This document shows positions 35,231 through 43,805 of a stretch of DNA of 64,000 nt, in pieces (position 1 is the first letter of the stretch; every line of letters begins with the position of its first letter). A model generated the notes under the pieces. It worked only from the letters and a program-made list of their open reading frames with translations, did no database searches and was not told the origin of the DNA. The position numbers were made by a program, and so were the translations under genes. The stretch spans positions 19,604 through 83,603 of the forward strand of contig CAYMJJ010000002.1 in the NCBI GenBank assembly GCA_964390445.1. Reading direction: 5' to 3'. This DNA is from Anderseniella sp964390445 (GTDB taxonomy: Bacteria > Pseudomonadota > Alphaproteobacteria > Rhizobiales > Aestuariivirgaceae).

Positions 35231-35250
35231 CCCGGCCCGGCAAACTGGGT

Positions 35251-36558
35251 TCACTCGCCCAGGATGATGGTGTCGCTGATTTCCACGCCGAAGCCGGAAA
35301 GCCCGACATAATGGCGTGACCGGCTGGCAATCTGGCGGATCGACTTGACCGACAGGTCGCGCAGGATCTGTGCGCCAAGCCCGACATCGCGCCATGACTC
35401 TTCTCGCGCGCGCGCGGAACCGGTATCCTCGTCGCTGGGAGAGGTCTGGGTCTTGAGGCGGGAGGCCGGCACGCCGGCCGTGCCTTCGCGCAGGTAGACA
35501 AGTATGCCTCGGCCTTCGGCCCTGAAGATGTCATAGACCTTGTTGAGCGTGTTGCGGTTGCCGAGCACGTCCTCCACCAGGTCCTGCCGGTGCAGGCGCA
35601 CGGGGATGTCCTGGCCCGACGAGATGTCGCCATAGACCAGCGCCAGGTGCTGCACCGGGTCGAACTGGGTCGAATAGGCGATGCCATTTGCGGTGCCGGC
35701 CGGGGTCTCCACGGTAAATTCGCCATCGCGCTCGACCAGCCGTTCGCGCTGCTGGCGGTAGGCAATCAGGTCGGCCACGGAAATGATCCTGAAGCCGTGC
35801 TCGCGGGCAAACGCCATCACCTGCGCACCGCGCTTGACGGTGCCGTCGTCGTTGACCAGTTCGCAGATCACCCCCACCGGCGGCTCGCCGGCAAGCCGGG
35901 CCAGGTCAACGGCGGCTTCGGTGTGACCTGAGCGCATCAGTACGCCGCCGCGCTTGGCGATCAGCGGGAACACGTGGCCGGGGCGCACGAAGTCATCTGC
36001 ATGCACATTGGCATTTGCGAGCGCATGCACGGTGGCGCAACGCTCCCTGGCCGAGATGCCGGTGGTGAGGCCTTCCTTGTAGTCGATCGACACGGTAAAC
36101 GCGGTGCCCAGCGGCGCGTCGTTGTCGGACACCATCGGATCGAGCTTCAGCCGCCGTGCATCCTCGCGCGTCATCGGTGCACACACGATGCCGGAGCCGT
36201 AGCGGACCATTGTCGCCATCTGCTCGATGGTGACTTTCGACGCGGCGGCAATCAGGTCGCCTTCGTTCTCGCGGTCATCGTCGTCCACCACGACAACCAT
36301 CTCGCCAGCCTTGATGGCGGCAATGGCGCTCGCCACGGTATCGAGTTCGCTGGTCATGGGTCCAGGTCCTTTCAGCCCGTCTGACAGGTCCTGCGGGCGC
36401 ACCTTGCCACCGCTGAGACTGCCAATCCTGAGGGCAAGTTCGAATGAGGGTGTGTCGCCGGCCAGAAGCTGCGAGATGCGGCCCGGCGAAATGCCCAGTG
36501 CCCGGGCAACCTCCGCCTTGCTCATGCCTGCCTGCTTTAGCCAGTCGACGAGTTTCAT
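35251..36558 (-). CDS. ribB: Helix-turn-helix fused to 3,4-dihydroxy-2-butanone 4-phosphate synthase with degenerate GTP cyclohydrolase II domain
   Basis: The 435-residue protein has three parts. Residues 1-65 are a Cro/YdaS-like helix-turn-helix (VARALGISPGRISQLLAG) ending GGKVRPQDL. Residues 68-270 are RibB, which makes the four-carbon riboflavin precursor from ribulose 5-phosphate; DDDDRENEGDLI and RSGHTEAAVDLARLAG are its active-site blocks. The rest resembles RibA but has no zinc-binding cysteines (RLHRQDLVEDVLGNRN replaces the Cys-rich motif), so it should be a non-catalytic RibX domain. A second possible start, ATG 36357, has a good AAAGGA site and would give RibBX without the HTH. A perfect dyad lies 10 bp upstream of the long start. 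Confidence 0.9.
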   Translation of the reverse strand: MKLVDWLKQAGMSKAEVARALGISPGRISQLLAGDTPSFELALRIGSLSGGKVRPQDLSDGLKGPGPMTSELDTVASAIAAIKAGEMVVVVDDDDRENEGDLIAAASKVTIEQMATMVRYGSGIVCAPMTREDARRLKLDPMVSDNDAPLGTAFTVSIDYKEGLTTGISARERCATVHALANANVHADDFVRPGHVFPLIAKRGGVLMRSGHTEAAVDLARLAGEPPVGVICELVNDDGTVKRGAQVMAFAREHGFRIISVADLIAYRQQRERLVERDGEFTVETPAGTANGIAYSTQFDPVQHLALVYGDISSGQDIPVRLHRQDLVEDVLGNRNTLNKVYDIFRAEGRGILVYLREGTAGVPASRLKTQTSPSDEDTGSARAREESWRDVGLGAQILRDLSVKSIRQIASRSRHYVGLSGFGVEISDTIILGE

Positions 36559-36568
36559 GGGCGAGAGC

Positions 36569-36583
36569 TTTAGCAGAGCTAAA
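36569..36583. promoter_or_regulatory. Perfect inverted repeat upstream of the HTH-ribB gene, putative operator
   Basis: TTTAGC-AGA-GCTAAA is a perfect 6 bp inverted repeat with a 3 nt spacer. It ends 10 bp before the ribB ATG, in the 117 bp gap shared with the divergent cyclase gene. A 15 bp dyad is the right size for a Cro-like dimer. No FMN riboswitch is visible here. Binding by the HTH part of RibB is an inference. Confidence 0.45.
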
Positions 36584-36675
36584 AGACAGTGGCGAGTCTT
36601 TCACGCACGGCCCGCACCACTTTCCACCACAACCGTCAGTGGACATCGCTTTTGCTTTTACGTAGCGTTTTCAAG

Positions 36676-38016
36676 ATGAGTTTGCCCGAGACGCATTTCG
36701 CAGACAGCCATGGTTTGAGCATCGCCTACCAGGTGATGGGCAACGGCAGCCATGATGTGATCATCGCGCCTGGCATGATTTCGCACGTTGAACTGCTGCA
36801 CGACTTTCCTGGCTACACCAGGTACCTGCGCAAACTCGCCGAGTTTGCCCGTGTCATCACCTTCGACAAGCGCGGACAGGGCCTGTCCGATGCCATGGAA
36901 GGCACGCCCACGCTTGAAGAAAGAATGGATGACCTGCTGGCCGTCATGGACCATGCGGGCAGTAAGCGCGCCTGCATCGTGGGGTTTTCCGAAGGTGGTG
37001 CACTGGCATTCCTGGTCGCGGCCACTCATCCTTCCCGTGTCAGCCAGATCGTCGTGTTCGGAGCTTACGGAAAGGCTTGTGCATCTTTGTCCTATCCACA
37101 CATGCACAGTGTGGAAACCCGCCGGACCAATCTCGCCAAGTGGGTTAAAGACTGGGGCCGGGGCGGGGGTGCGGCCCTGTCGGTGCTTGCACCGCACCTG
37201 GCAGGCGACGACACCATGTGCAAGATGTTCGCGCGCATAGAACGCTATGCCAGCACGCCATCGGCCATGCAGCACTATTTCGAGGTGAACTTCGGCATAG
37301 ACGTGCTCGACGTATTGCCGGTGGTCAGGACACCCGTGCTGGTGTTGCACCGCGAAGATGACTTGCAGGTGCCTGCAAGCGCCGGCCGTCACCTTGCAGA
37401 CACGCTTGCAAACGCCAGCTACGTGGATTGCGGGGCTGGTGGGCATCTGTTCTGGGTGGGGGATACAGGCCAATCATTGTCGGAAATCCGGAACTTCCTG
37501 ACCGGTACTAAGCCGGCTTCCGTCGATGAAAGCCGGGTGCTGTCCACTGTCGTCATGACGGATATCGCCGGTTCGACGGAAACGGCCGAACGGCTTGGGG
37601 ATGCGGTGTGGCGTGACTTGCTCGACCGGCATGATCAAATCTCCGCCGAGGTGGTTGCGCTGCATCGGGGGCGGTTGATAAAGCAGACAGGCGACGGGAT
37701 CGTGGCCACGTTTGACGGATCCGGACGCGCGGTCGAGAGCGCGCAACAACTCATCGAAACCCTGGCGACGATCGGGCTTGGCATCCGGGTCGGCATTCAT
37801 GCCGGCGAGATCGAATTGCGCGGCGGCGACATTGGCGGGCTCAATGTTCACATTGCAGCGCGCGTGATGAGTCTGGCTGGCGTTGGTGAAATACTGGTGA
37901 CGCGGCCGGTCGTTGACCTGATGGTCGGCAGTGCGGATTTCCGCTTTGAAGACCGTGGGAGGCAGTCGCTCAGGGGAATTCCAGGCGATTGGGAAGTGTT
38001 CCGCGCACAGCGCTAG
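36676..38016 (+). CDS. Alpha/beta hydrolase - class III adenylate/guanylate cyclase fusion
   Basis: The 446-residue protein has two domains. Residues 1-275 are an alpha/beta hydrolase with nucleophile elbow IVGFSEGGALAFL, RVITFDKRGQGLSD near the oxyanion region, an Asp in LVLHREDDLQVP and a His in GAGGHLFW. Residues 285-446 are a class III cyclase with metal aspartates in VVMTDIAGSTE and KQTGDGIVATF and the transition-state motif NVHIAARVM. It therefore looks active and should make cAMP or cGMP in the cytoplasm. The hydrolase part may act as a ligand sensor. No clear ribosome site precedes the ATG. Confidence 0.9.
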   Translation: MSLPETHFADSHGLSIAYQVMGNGSHDVIIAPGMISHVELLHDFPGYTRYLRKLAEFARVITFDKRGQGLSDAMEGTPTLEERMDDLLAVMDHAGSKRACIVGFSEGGALAFLVAATHPSRVSQIVVFGAYGKACASLSYPHMHSVETRRTNLAKWVKDWGRGGGAALSVLAPHLAGDDTMCKMFARIERYASTPSAMQHYFEVNFGIDVLDVLPVVRTPVLVLHREDDLQVPASAGRHLADTLANASYVDCGAGGHLFWVGDTGQSLSEIRNFLTGTKPASVDESRVLSTVVMTDIAGSTETAERLGDAVWRDLLDRHDQISAEVVALHRGRLIKQTGDGIVATFDGSGRAVESAQQLIETLATIGLGIRVGIHAGEIELRGGDIGGLNVHIAARVMSLAGVGEILVTRPVVDLMVGSADFRFEDRGRQSLRGIPGDWEVFRAQR

Positions 38017-38017
38017 G

Positions 38018-38980
38018 TTATCCGGCCTTCGCGGAGGTTGTCAGGTCGTGATGGTTACCACCGCTCAGCAACCCCTGGCGACTGACCTCTTCGAGGATCC
38101 AAGACCTGAAATGGCGAATGTCCGGGCAGCGGTGGCGGCCCTCGGCATGGGCGAACGAGTAGATCGTCCTGCGAGGCGTTTCTATGTCGAAGAGGCGGAT
38201 GATACGGCCCGTTTCGAGTGCGCCTTTTGCCATCGCGTGATAGGCCAGGGCGATGCCTTGCTGCTGTTCTGCTGCTGACAGTGTGAGTTCGCAATGGGCC
38301 AGTCGCGGCCCCCGTGGCAAACCGTTTGACTTCAGGCCGGCCTCGATGAACCAGTCCTCCCAGCCGTCATCAACCTCGTCATGCAACAGGGTCGAACGGA
38401 GCAGGTCGCCAGGCTCGCGAAGGCCCTCTCGTTCTGCAAGCTGTGCATTGGCAACCGGGTAGCGGCTTGACTCCATCATCGGCTCCACCACAGCTCCCTG
38501 AACCGGAGTGTCGCCCCAGTGAATGACGATGTCGGCATTGTTGCGCGAGAAGTCCATGCAGGGCGCGCCCTGCGAGACCGAGATGGCGATCTGGTCGCGG
38601 CTGTCGAACCGGCTCAATCGCGGTACCAGCCAGCGTGCGGCAAACCCGGGTGTCGTCAGCACGCGCAGCCGGTCGGCAGACCTGCCGTGCGACACCCGCC
38701 GTGTGCTTGCGTCGAGTGCATCAAGGATGGGGGTCAGGTCGTTCAGGTATGCCTCCCCGGTCCGGGTCAGCTTCAGGCAATGCGGTTCACGGATGAACAG
38801 CGCTGTTCCCAGCAATTCCTCGAGGGATCGAACCTGGTGGCTGATGGCAGACGGAGTGAGGCAAAGGTCGTTGGCAGCCTCGGTGAAGTTCAAGCGCCGG
38901 GCCGCGGCCTCGAACGCCCTCAACGCGGGCAACGGCGGCAAGGCCCTCTTGATACCGGATGAATTTCTTTCAGCAGCCAA
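38018..38980 (-). CDS. LysR family transcriptional regulator (GcvA-like)
   Basis: The 320-residue protein starts at TTG 38980 with GAAGG 8 nt upstream; no ATG is available near the conserved N-terminus. LPALRAFEAAARRLNFTEAA and NDLCLTPSAISHQVRSLEEL form the winged HTH in the GcvA style. The substrate-binding domain follows from about residue 100. It is divergent from the cupin gene at 39062 with 81 bp between them, the usual layout for a LysR regulator and its target. The effector is unknown. Confidence 0.9.
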   Translation of the reverse strand: MAAERNSSGIKRALPPLPALRAFEAAARRLNFTEAANDLCLTPSAISHQVRSLEELLGTALFIREPHCLKLTRTGEAYLNDLTPILDALDASTRRVSHGRSADRLRVLTTPGFAARWLVPRLSRFDSRDQIAISVSQGAPCMDFSRNNADIVIHWGDTPVQGAVVEPMMESSRYPVANAQLAEREGLREPGDLLRSTLLHDEVDDGWEDWFIEAGLKSNGLPRGPRLAHCELTLSAAEQQQGIALAYHAMAKGALETGRIIRLFDIETPRRTIYSFAHAEGRHRCPDIRHFRSWILEEVSRQGLLSGGNHHDLTTSAKAG

Positions 38981-39061
38981 TGAAATACCTTCGTTTGAGC
39001 CCGCCGTGCCGCAAACCTTAACATGGTCGCAGTCCAAACTGTACCTGCGAAGGAGATTTCC

Positions 39062-39517
39062 ATGTCTGACACTCATGATCCGAAACGCCTTTTCATTGCT
39101 GCAGCCTTCGTTGCAGGCATCGCCTGCGGCGCCGGCATGATTGCCGTTGCCGGGCAATCGGCCATTGCGGCAGCGCCTGCCCCCACCGAGCACAAGGGGC
39201 TGACCGTCGAAACCCTGGGGGTCATCGACGCGGCTTCGATGAAGGCCACGCTGGGGCTGGAAGGCCACAAGATGCAACTGCGCGCCATTACCATCGAACC
39301 TGGAGGCCAGATCGCCAGCCATGGCCATGAAACCAGGCCCGGCCTGGTCAAGGTCATTGCCGGGGAATGGGTCGAGGGCCGCCCTTCGGGAGAAGCGGGA
39401 TTCAGCGCCGATGACAACAAGGCCGTCCTCGAAGATGAGGACACCACCCACTGGTTTTTCAACCGGGGCAGTGAACCTGCCACGGCGCTGGTCTGCGATA
39501 TCGTTGCTGACAATTAG
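39062..39517 (+). CDS. Membrane-anchored or secreted cupin-domain protein
   Basis: The 151-residue product has an N-terminal hydrophobic segment (LFIAAAFVAGIACGAGMIAV), then a small beta-barrel. IEPGGQIASHGHETRPG supplies the cupin metal histidines in motif 1, and a shorter motif 2 region ends DTTHWFFNRG. An AAGGAG ribosome site precedes the ATG. It is divergent from a LysR gene and probably its target. Function unknown; the domain often binds small acids or acts as a dioxygenase. Confidence 0.82.
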   Translation: MSDTHDPKRLFIAAAFVAGIACGAGMIAVAGQSAIAAAPAPTEHKGLTVETLGVIDAASMKATLGLEGHKMQLRAITIEPGGQIASHGHETRPGLVKVIAGEWVEGRPSGEAGFSADDNKAVLEDEDTTHWFFNRGSEPATALVCDIVADN

Positions 39518-39720
39518 GTTGCAACAGAACACCCGCGCCGGTGTGGGCGACCATCATCGTCCGCCTCGGCGTGAAGGTCTTTCATTGTTCCTCACCGCGG
39601 TCTCGAGACAGCTTCACCTTGACCGATCGATCTTCAGTGGTTGAGACTGGTTCCAATGGATGCTGGCCTGACGCGAGCTTTCGCCGCTACGGACACAGCA
39701 GACGCTGGGAGGACGTGGTG

Positions 39721-41616
39721 ATGAGAGCTTTCGCTGTAATCGGACCCTCGCAATCGGGCAAGACAACCCTGACAGGCGCGCTGGCGCAGCTTGAAGATGC
39801 CCGGCCCATGACGTCGCGGCTGTTTGGTGAGGCAGCCATTACCACCTTCGGGTTCATGGGCGACCGCTGGGCGGCGCTGGACGTGCCGGGCGGCCACGAC
39901 AACCTTTCACAGGCCGGGCCGGTGCTGGCGGCGTGCGATGCGGCAGTGCTTTGCGTTCCCGCAGAAATCGAGGCGGCAGTGCTTGCCGCGCCCTTTCTGC
40001 GGCTGCTCGAGGACGCGGGGCTACCCACCTTCATGTTCATCAACAAGATCGATACTGCAACCGACAGGGTTTCCGATGTTGTTGCGTCCCTGCAGCCGTA
40101 CTGTGCTCACGGAATCGTACTGCGCCAGATCCCCATCCGCTCCGGCAACGAGATCACTGGCGCAATCGACCTGATTTCCGAGCGTGCCTGGCAGTACCGC
40201 GAGAACCAGCGTTCTGCTCTGGTGGAACTTCCCGAAAACATGCGCGAGCGCGAAACAGAAGCCCGCGCAGGCCTGATGGAAACGCTGGCCGATTTCGACG
40301 ATCACCTGCTCGAACAGATCATAGAAGACCAGCGCCCGCTGAACGAGGAGATCTACAAGGTTGCAACCAGCGTGCTGCAGCACCATGATCTCGTACCCGC
40401 CCTGATCGGTTCGGCCACCCGCAGCAACGGTATTCTGCGCCTGATGAAATCGCTGCGTCACGAGGTGCCGCCGGTTGAATCGCTGCGCAAGAGGTTGGAC
40501 CTGCCAGCCAAGGTGCTGGCGGCAGGGTGCCTGGCAGACCATGTCAAACACCTTGGCAAGATCGTCCTTGTCAGGAGCCTCGCGGAAACACTCCCGGCTG
40601 GAAGCCAATTGAACGGGGCAACAATCGGCAGCCTCAACGGGATCGACTGCAAGAGCGCCGTTGCGTCTTTGGCAGCGGGTCAGTTCGGCTGTACCATCAA
40701 GAGCGATCACCTGTCGCCCGGCCTCTTCTACACGGCAGGCAGTGTGCATGAGCCGCCGCAGTGGGCGCAAGCATATCCACCGGCTTTTCGTCGCCTGGTC
40801 CGGCCGGTCCACGAGAAGGACGAGAACAAGCTGTCTGCCGCGCTCACGCGGCTGGCAGAAATCGATCCGGGGCTGACCATCACACATGATGAAGCGACGG
40901 GCTTGCTGCAGGTGGGCGTGCAGGGGGCCCAACATCTCAAGCGCATCACCGGAAAGCTGACCGAGGCCTTCGGTATCGATGTTGAGTGCTCAGAAGTTGA
41001 AACAACGCTGTTCGAAACCATCCGCACAACCGTCGAGACACATCATCGCCACCGCAAGCAATCAGGCGGTGCGGGCCAGTTCGCCGATGTCGTCGTCACC
41101 GTGTCACCGGGCGCACCGGGCAGCGGCTTCGAGTTCAGGGATACCGTGAAGGGCGGGGTCGTTCCCCGCAATTACATACCCGCCGTCGAAGCCGGTGCAC
41201 GTGACGCCATGGCCGCCGGGCCTGCCGGTCACCCGGTCGTTGATGTGTGCGTGACGTTGCAGGACGGCAAGGCGCATTCGGTCGACAGTTCGGATTTCGC
41301 CTTCCGGACTGCGGCCAAGAATGCTGTTGGCGAAGCCCTGGCAGAGGGCGGAACAACTCTGTTGCAGCCCATCCTCAAGGTCACCCTGCAGGTGCCGTCG
41401 GTATTCGTGGGGGGTCTGGTGCAACTGGTTACGAGCGCGAAGGGGCAGGTGCTCGGCTTCGAGGCGCACCCGACTGCCAAAGGCTGGGACGTATTCCAGG
41501 CGCTGTTGCCGTCGGTGGCGCTGGAAGACCTCTCACGCGGCCTCGGCAGCGTGACGCGCGGCACGGCGTGGTTCACCAGCGAGCTTGACCACTACGAGGA
41601 AACCCGCACCGGCTAG
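39721..41616 (+). CDS. Elongation factor G-like GTPase lacking switch I
   Basis: The 631-residue protein follows the EF-G plan. It has a G domain with P-loop GPSQSGKT (8-15), G3 DVPGGHD (54-60) and G4 FINKID. EF-G II-V domains include HHRHRKQSGGAGQFADVVV and GGVVPRNYIPAVEAG in domain IV. P-loop and G3 are only about 40 residues apart, so the switch I region (G2) of true EF-G is missing and the length is short of about 700. It is probably not the main translocase; a related alphaproteobacterial EF-G-like group is known to me by recall. The ATG at 39721 has GGAGG upstream. Confidence 0.88.
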   Translation: MRAFAVIGPSQSGKTTLTGALAQLEDARPMTSRLFGEAAITTFGFMGDRWAALDVPGGHDNLSQAGPVLAACDAAVLCVPAEIEAAVLAAPFLRLLEDAGLPTFMFINKIDTATDRVSDVVASLQPYCAHGIVLRQIPIRSGNEITGAIDLISERAWQYRENQRSALVELPENMRERETEARAGLMETLADFDDHLLEQIIEDQRPLNEEIYKVATSVLQHHDLVPALIGSATRSNGILRLMKSLRHEVPPVESLRKRLDLPAKVLAAGCLADHVKHLGKIVLVRSLAETLPAGSQLNGATIGSLNGIDCKSAVASLAAGQFGCTIKSDHLSPGLFYTAGSVHEPPQWAQAYPPAFRRLVRPVHEKDENKLSAALTRLAEIDPGLTITHDEATGLLQVGVQGAQHLKRITGKLTEAFGIDVECSEVETTLFETIRTTVETHHRHRKQSGGAGQFADVVVTVSPGAPGSGFEFRDTVKGGVVPRNYIPAVEAGARDAMAAGPAGHPVVDVCVTLQDGKAHSVDSSDFAFRTAAKNAVGEALAEGGTTLLQPILKVTLQVPSVFVGGLVQLVTSAKGQVLGFEAHPTAKGWDVFQALLPSVALEDLSRGLGSVTRGTAWFTSELDHYEETRTG

Positions 41617-41633
41617 GGCAAGTGCCGTCACTA

Positions 41634-41735
41634 GAGCATCATTCGATCAGATTGAATCATCTGATCGGATAAAGATGCTCGTTTTCATAGTGTTAGAGCA
41701 ACTTTAGCCGTTCAGCTCGAACGGCTGTTGCTCTA
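41634..41735. repeat. Tandem palindromic intergenic repeat, first arm possibly a terminator
   Basis: Two hairpins follow the EF-G-like gene. The first pairs GAGCATC with GATGCTC (41634-41680) around an inner CGATCAGAT/ATCTGATCG stem, and is followed by GTTTT, so it could end transcription. The second pairs TAGAGCAAC with GTTGCTCTA (41694-41735) around AGCCGTTC/GAACGGCT. The pattern resembles the short palindromic repeats common in rhizobial genomes. Confidence 0.65.
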
Positions 41736-41745
41736 GGTGCCCCGA

Positions 41746-41772
41746 CAAAAACGGAGCCCCGAAGGGCCCCGT
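41746..41772 (-). terminator. Rho-independent terminator of sodB
   Basis: On the minus strand ACGGGGCCC and GGGCTCCGT form a 9 bp stem with one wobble pair and a TTCG tetraloop, followed by TTTTT. It lies 28 bp after the sodB stop. Confidence 0.85.
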
Positions 41773-41799
41773 TCAAGAACCGGACTGATACAGGTGGCC

Positions 41800-42408
41800 T
41801 TAGCTGCAGGCTTCGGCGTGCAGTTTCTCGACGTATTCCCAGTTGACCAGGTTGTCGATGAAGGCTTCGAGGTACTTCGGGCGCGCGTTGCGGTAGTCGA
41901 TGTAGTAGGAGTGCTCCCACACGTCGCAGCCGAGGATCGGGTGGGCGCCGTGCATCTGCGGGTTCTCGCCGTTTGGCGTCTTCATCACGGCAAGCTTGCC
42001 GCCCTTGACGGCGATCCACGCCCAGCCTGACCCGAACTGGCCCTTGCCGGCCTCGATGAAGTCTTCGCGCATCTTGTCGTAACCGCCGAGGTCTGAGTCG
42101 ATGGCCTTCTGCAGCCCGCCGGGCAGCTTCTTGCCGCCGCCGTTCGGCGTCATCCAGTTCCAGAAGTGGACGTGGTTGACGAACTGGCCGACCTGGTTGA
42201 TCACCGGCTGGTCGCTGTTCTTGAAGGCTTCGGCACAGATGGTGTCGAGGTCCTTGCCTTCATACTTCGAACCTTCGAGCAGCTTGCTGCCAGCGTCGGC
42301 GTAGGCCTGATGGTGCTTGTCGTGGTGGAATTCGAGCGTTTCCTTCGACATGTAGGGCGCGAGCGCGTCGTAGGCGTAGGGGAGATCGGGAAGTTTGAGA
42401 GCAGCCAT
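41800..42408 (-). CDS. sodB: Superoxide dismutase (Fe type)
   Basis: The 202-residue protein is an Fe/Mn-family superoxide dismutase. Metal ligands are visible in LEFHHDKHHQAY, NHVHFWNWM and the C-terminal GCDVWEHSYYIDYRNARPKY. GGGKKLPGGLQKAI and GQFGSGWAWIAV are conserved; the pattern suggests iron, though metal choice cannot be fixed by eye. The ATG at 42408 follows GAGG at good spacing. It is a cytoplasmic oxidative-stress enzyme with its own terminator. Confidence 0.97.
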   Translation of the reverse strand: MAALKLPDLPYAYDALAPYMSKETLEFHHDKHHQAYADAGSKLLEGSKYEGKDLDTICAEAFKNSDQPVINQVGQFVNHVHFWNWMTPNGGGKKLPGGLQKAIDSDLGGYDKMREDFIEAGKGQFGSGWAWIAVKGGKLAVMKTPNGENPQMHGAHPILGCDVWEHSYYIDYRNARPKYLEAFIDNLVNWEYVEKLHAEACS

Positions 42409-42477
42409 TGATATAGCCTCCATTGTCTTTTCAGGTTTCGAAGTACAGTTCAGTCAACGCGCAGGCTGGACAGAAGT

Positions 42478-43692
42478 TCAGAAGAACGCCTGGATGCCGG
42501 TTTGCGCGCGGCCAAGGATGAGCGCGTGCACGTCATGGGCACCTTCATAGGTGTTCACTGTTTCCAGGTTCACCATGTGGCGGATCACGTGATACTCGTC
42601 CGAGATTCCGTTGCCGCCGTGCATGTCGCGCGCCATGCGGGCGATGTCCAGCGCCTTGCCGCAGTTGTTGCGCTTCATGATGGAAATCGCGACGGGTGAC
42701 ACGGTGCCAGCCTCAAGACCGCGGCCCAGTGACAGGCAGCCGTGCAGGCCAAGGGTGATTTCGGTCTGCATGTCGGCGAGCTTCTTTTGCACCAGCTGAG
42801 TGGCGGCCAGCGGACGGCCAAACTGCTTGCGGTCCAGCGTGTACTGGCGGGCCCGGTGCCAGCAGTCTTCCGCTGCGCCGATGGCACCCCAGGCAATGCC
42901 GTAGCGCGCCTTGTTGAGGCAGCCGAACGGGCCGGAAAGCCCGCGCGTGTTGGGCATAAGGGCGTCTTCGCCCACTTCCACGTTGTCGAGCACGATCTCG
43001 CCGGTGACCGAGGCGCGCAGCGAGAACTTGCCCTCGATGGTCGGCGTCGAGAAACCCTTCATGCCACGTTCGACGATGAAGCCGTGAATGCCTTCGTCTT
43101 CCAGCTTGGCCCACACCACCGCGATGTCGGCGATGGGCGAATTGGTGATCCACATCTTCGCGCCGTTCAGCACGTAGCCGTTGGAGGTGCGCTTGGCGCG
43201 GGTCTTCATGCCGCCGGGGTCGGAACCGGCATCAGGCTCGGTCAGGCCAAAGCAGCCGACCATTTCGCCGGTGGCAAGCTTGGGCAGGTACTTCATCTTC
43301 TGTGCTTCCGAGCCGTACGCCTCGATCGGGTGCATGACCAGCGAGTTCTGCACCGAGATGGCCGAGCGGTAGCCGGAGTCAACGCGCTCGATCTCGCGCG
43401 CGATCAGGCCGTAGGCGACGTAGCCAAGACCGGCGCCGCCGTACTTCGGGTCGGTCATGATGCCCATCAGGCCAAGTTCGCCGGCTTCATTCATGATCTC
43501 GCGGTCGAAGCGTTCTTCGCGGAACGCCATCTTGACCCGGGACATGAGCTTGTCCTGGCAGAAGTCGCGCACGCTGTCGCGGATCATGCGCTCTTCCTCG
43601 GTCAGGTGGCTTTCCAGGTCGAGCGGGTCTTCCCAGTTGAATTCCGCAATGGCGTGCGGTTTTGCGGAAATGGAATGGGCAGCTTCTGCCAT
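42478..43692 (-). CDS. gcdH: Glutaryl-CoA dehydrogenase (acyl-CoA dehydrogenase family)
   Basis: The 404-residue flavoenzyme oxidises and decarboxylates glutaryl-CoA to crotonyl-CoA in lysine and tryptophan breakdown. SGYRSAISVQNSLVMHPIEA and GCFGLTEPDAGSDPGGMKT are typical GcdH blocks. The catalytic glutamate is in TVNTYEGAHDVHALILGRA, and the C-terminus TGIQAFF also fits. It is monocistronic as far as can be seen. Confidence 0.94.
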   Translation of the reverse strand: MAEAAHSISAKPHAIAEFNWEDPLDLESHLTEEERMIRDSVRDFCQDKLMSRVKMAFREERFDREIMNEAGELGLMGIMTDPKYGGAGLGYVAYGLIAREIERVDSGYRSAISVQNSLVMHPIEAYGSEAQKMKYLPKLATGEMVGCFGLTEPDAGSDPGGMKTRAKRTSNGYVLNGAKMWITNSPIADIAVVWAKLEDEGIHGFIVERGMKGFSTPTIEGKFSLRASVTGEIVLDNVEVGEDALMPNTRGLSGPFGCLNKARYGIAWGAIGAAEDCWHRARQYTLDRKQFGRPLAATQLVQKKLADMQTEITLGLHGCLSLGRGLEAGTVSPVAISIMKRNNCGKALDIARMARDMHGGNGISDEYHVIRHMVNLETVNTYEGAHDVHALILGRAQTGIQAFF

Positions 43693-43805
43693 GGGTCATA
43701 GCCTCCGGATAAATTGAAGCGGGGTCTGATTTTGCGCGGCAATGTGCGCCGGATTGCCGTTTGACGCAAGGTTTGCAGGTGCACAATTCCTGTGCGTGGA
43801 GCGCA

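Noticed and set aside
36559..36675. FMN riboswitch before ribB
   Set aside because: Only 117 bp, none of the conserved RFN element boxes seen.
39541..39720. N-terminal extension of the EF-G-like protein
   Set aside because: Sixty codons of unconserved sequence; ATG 39721 has a GGAGG site and gives the P-loop at the expected position.
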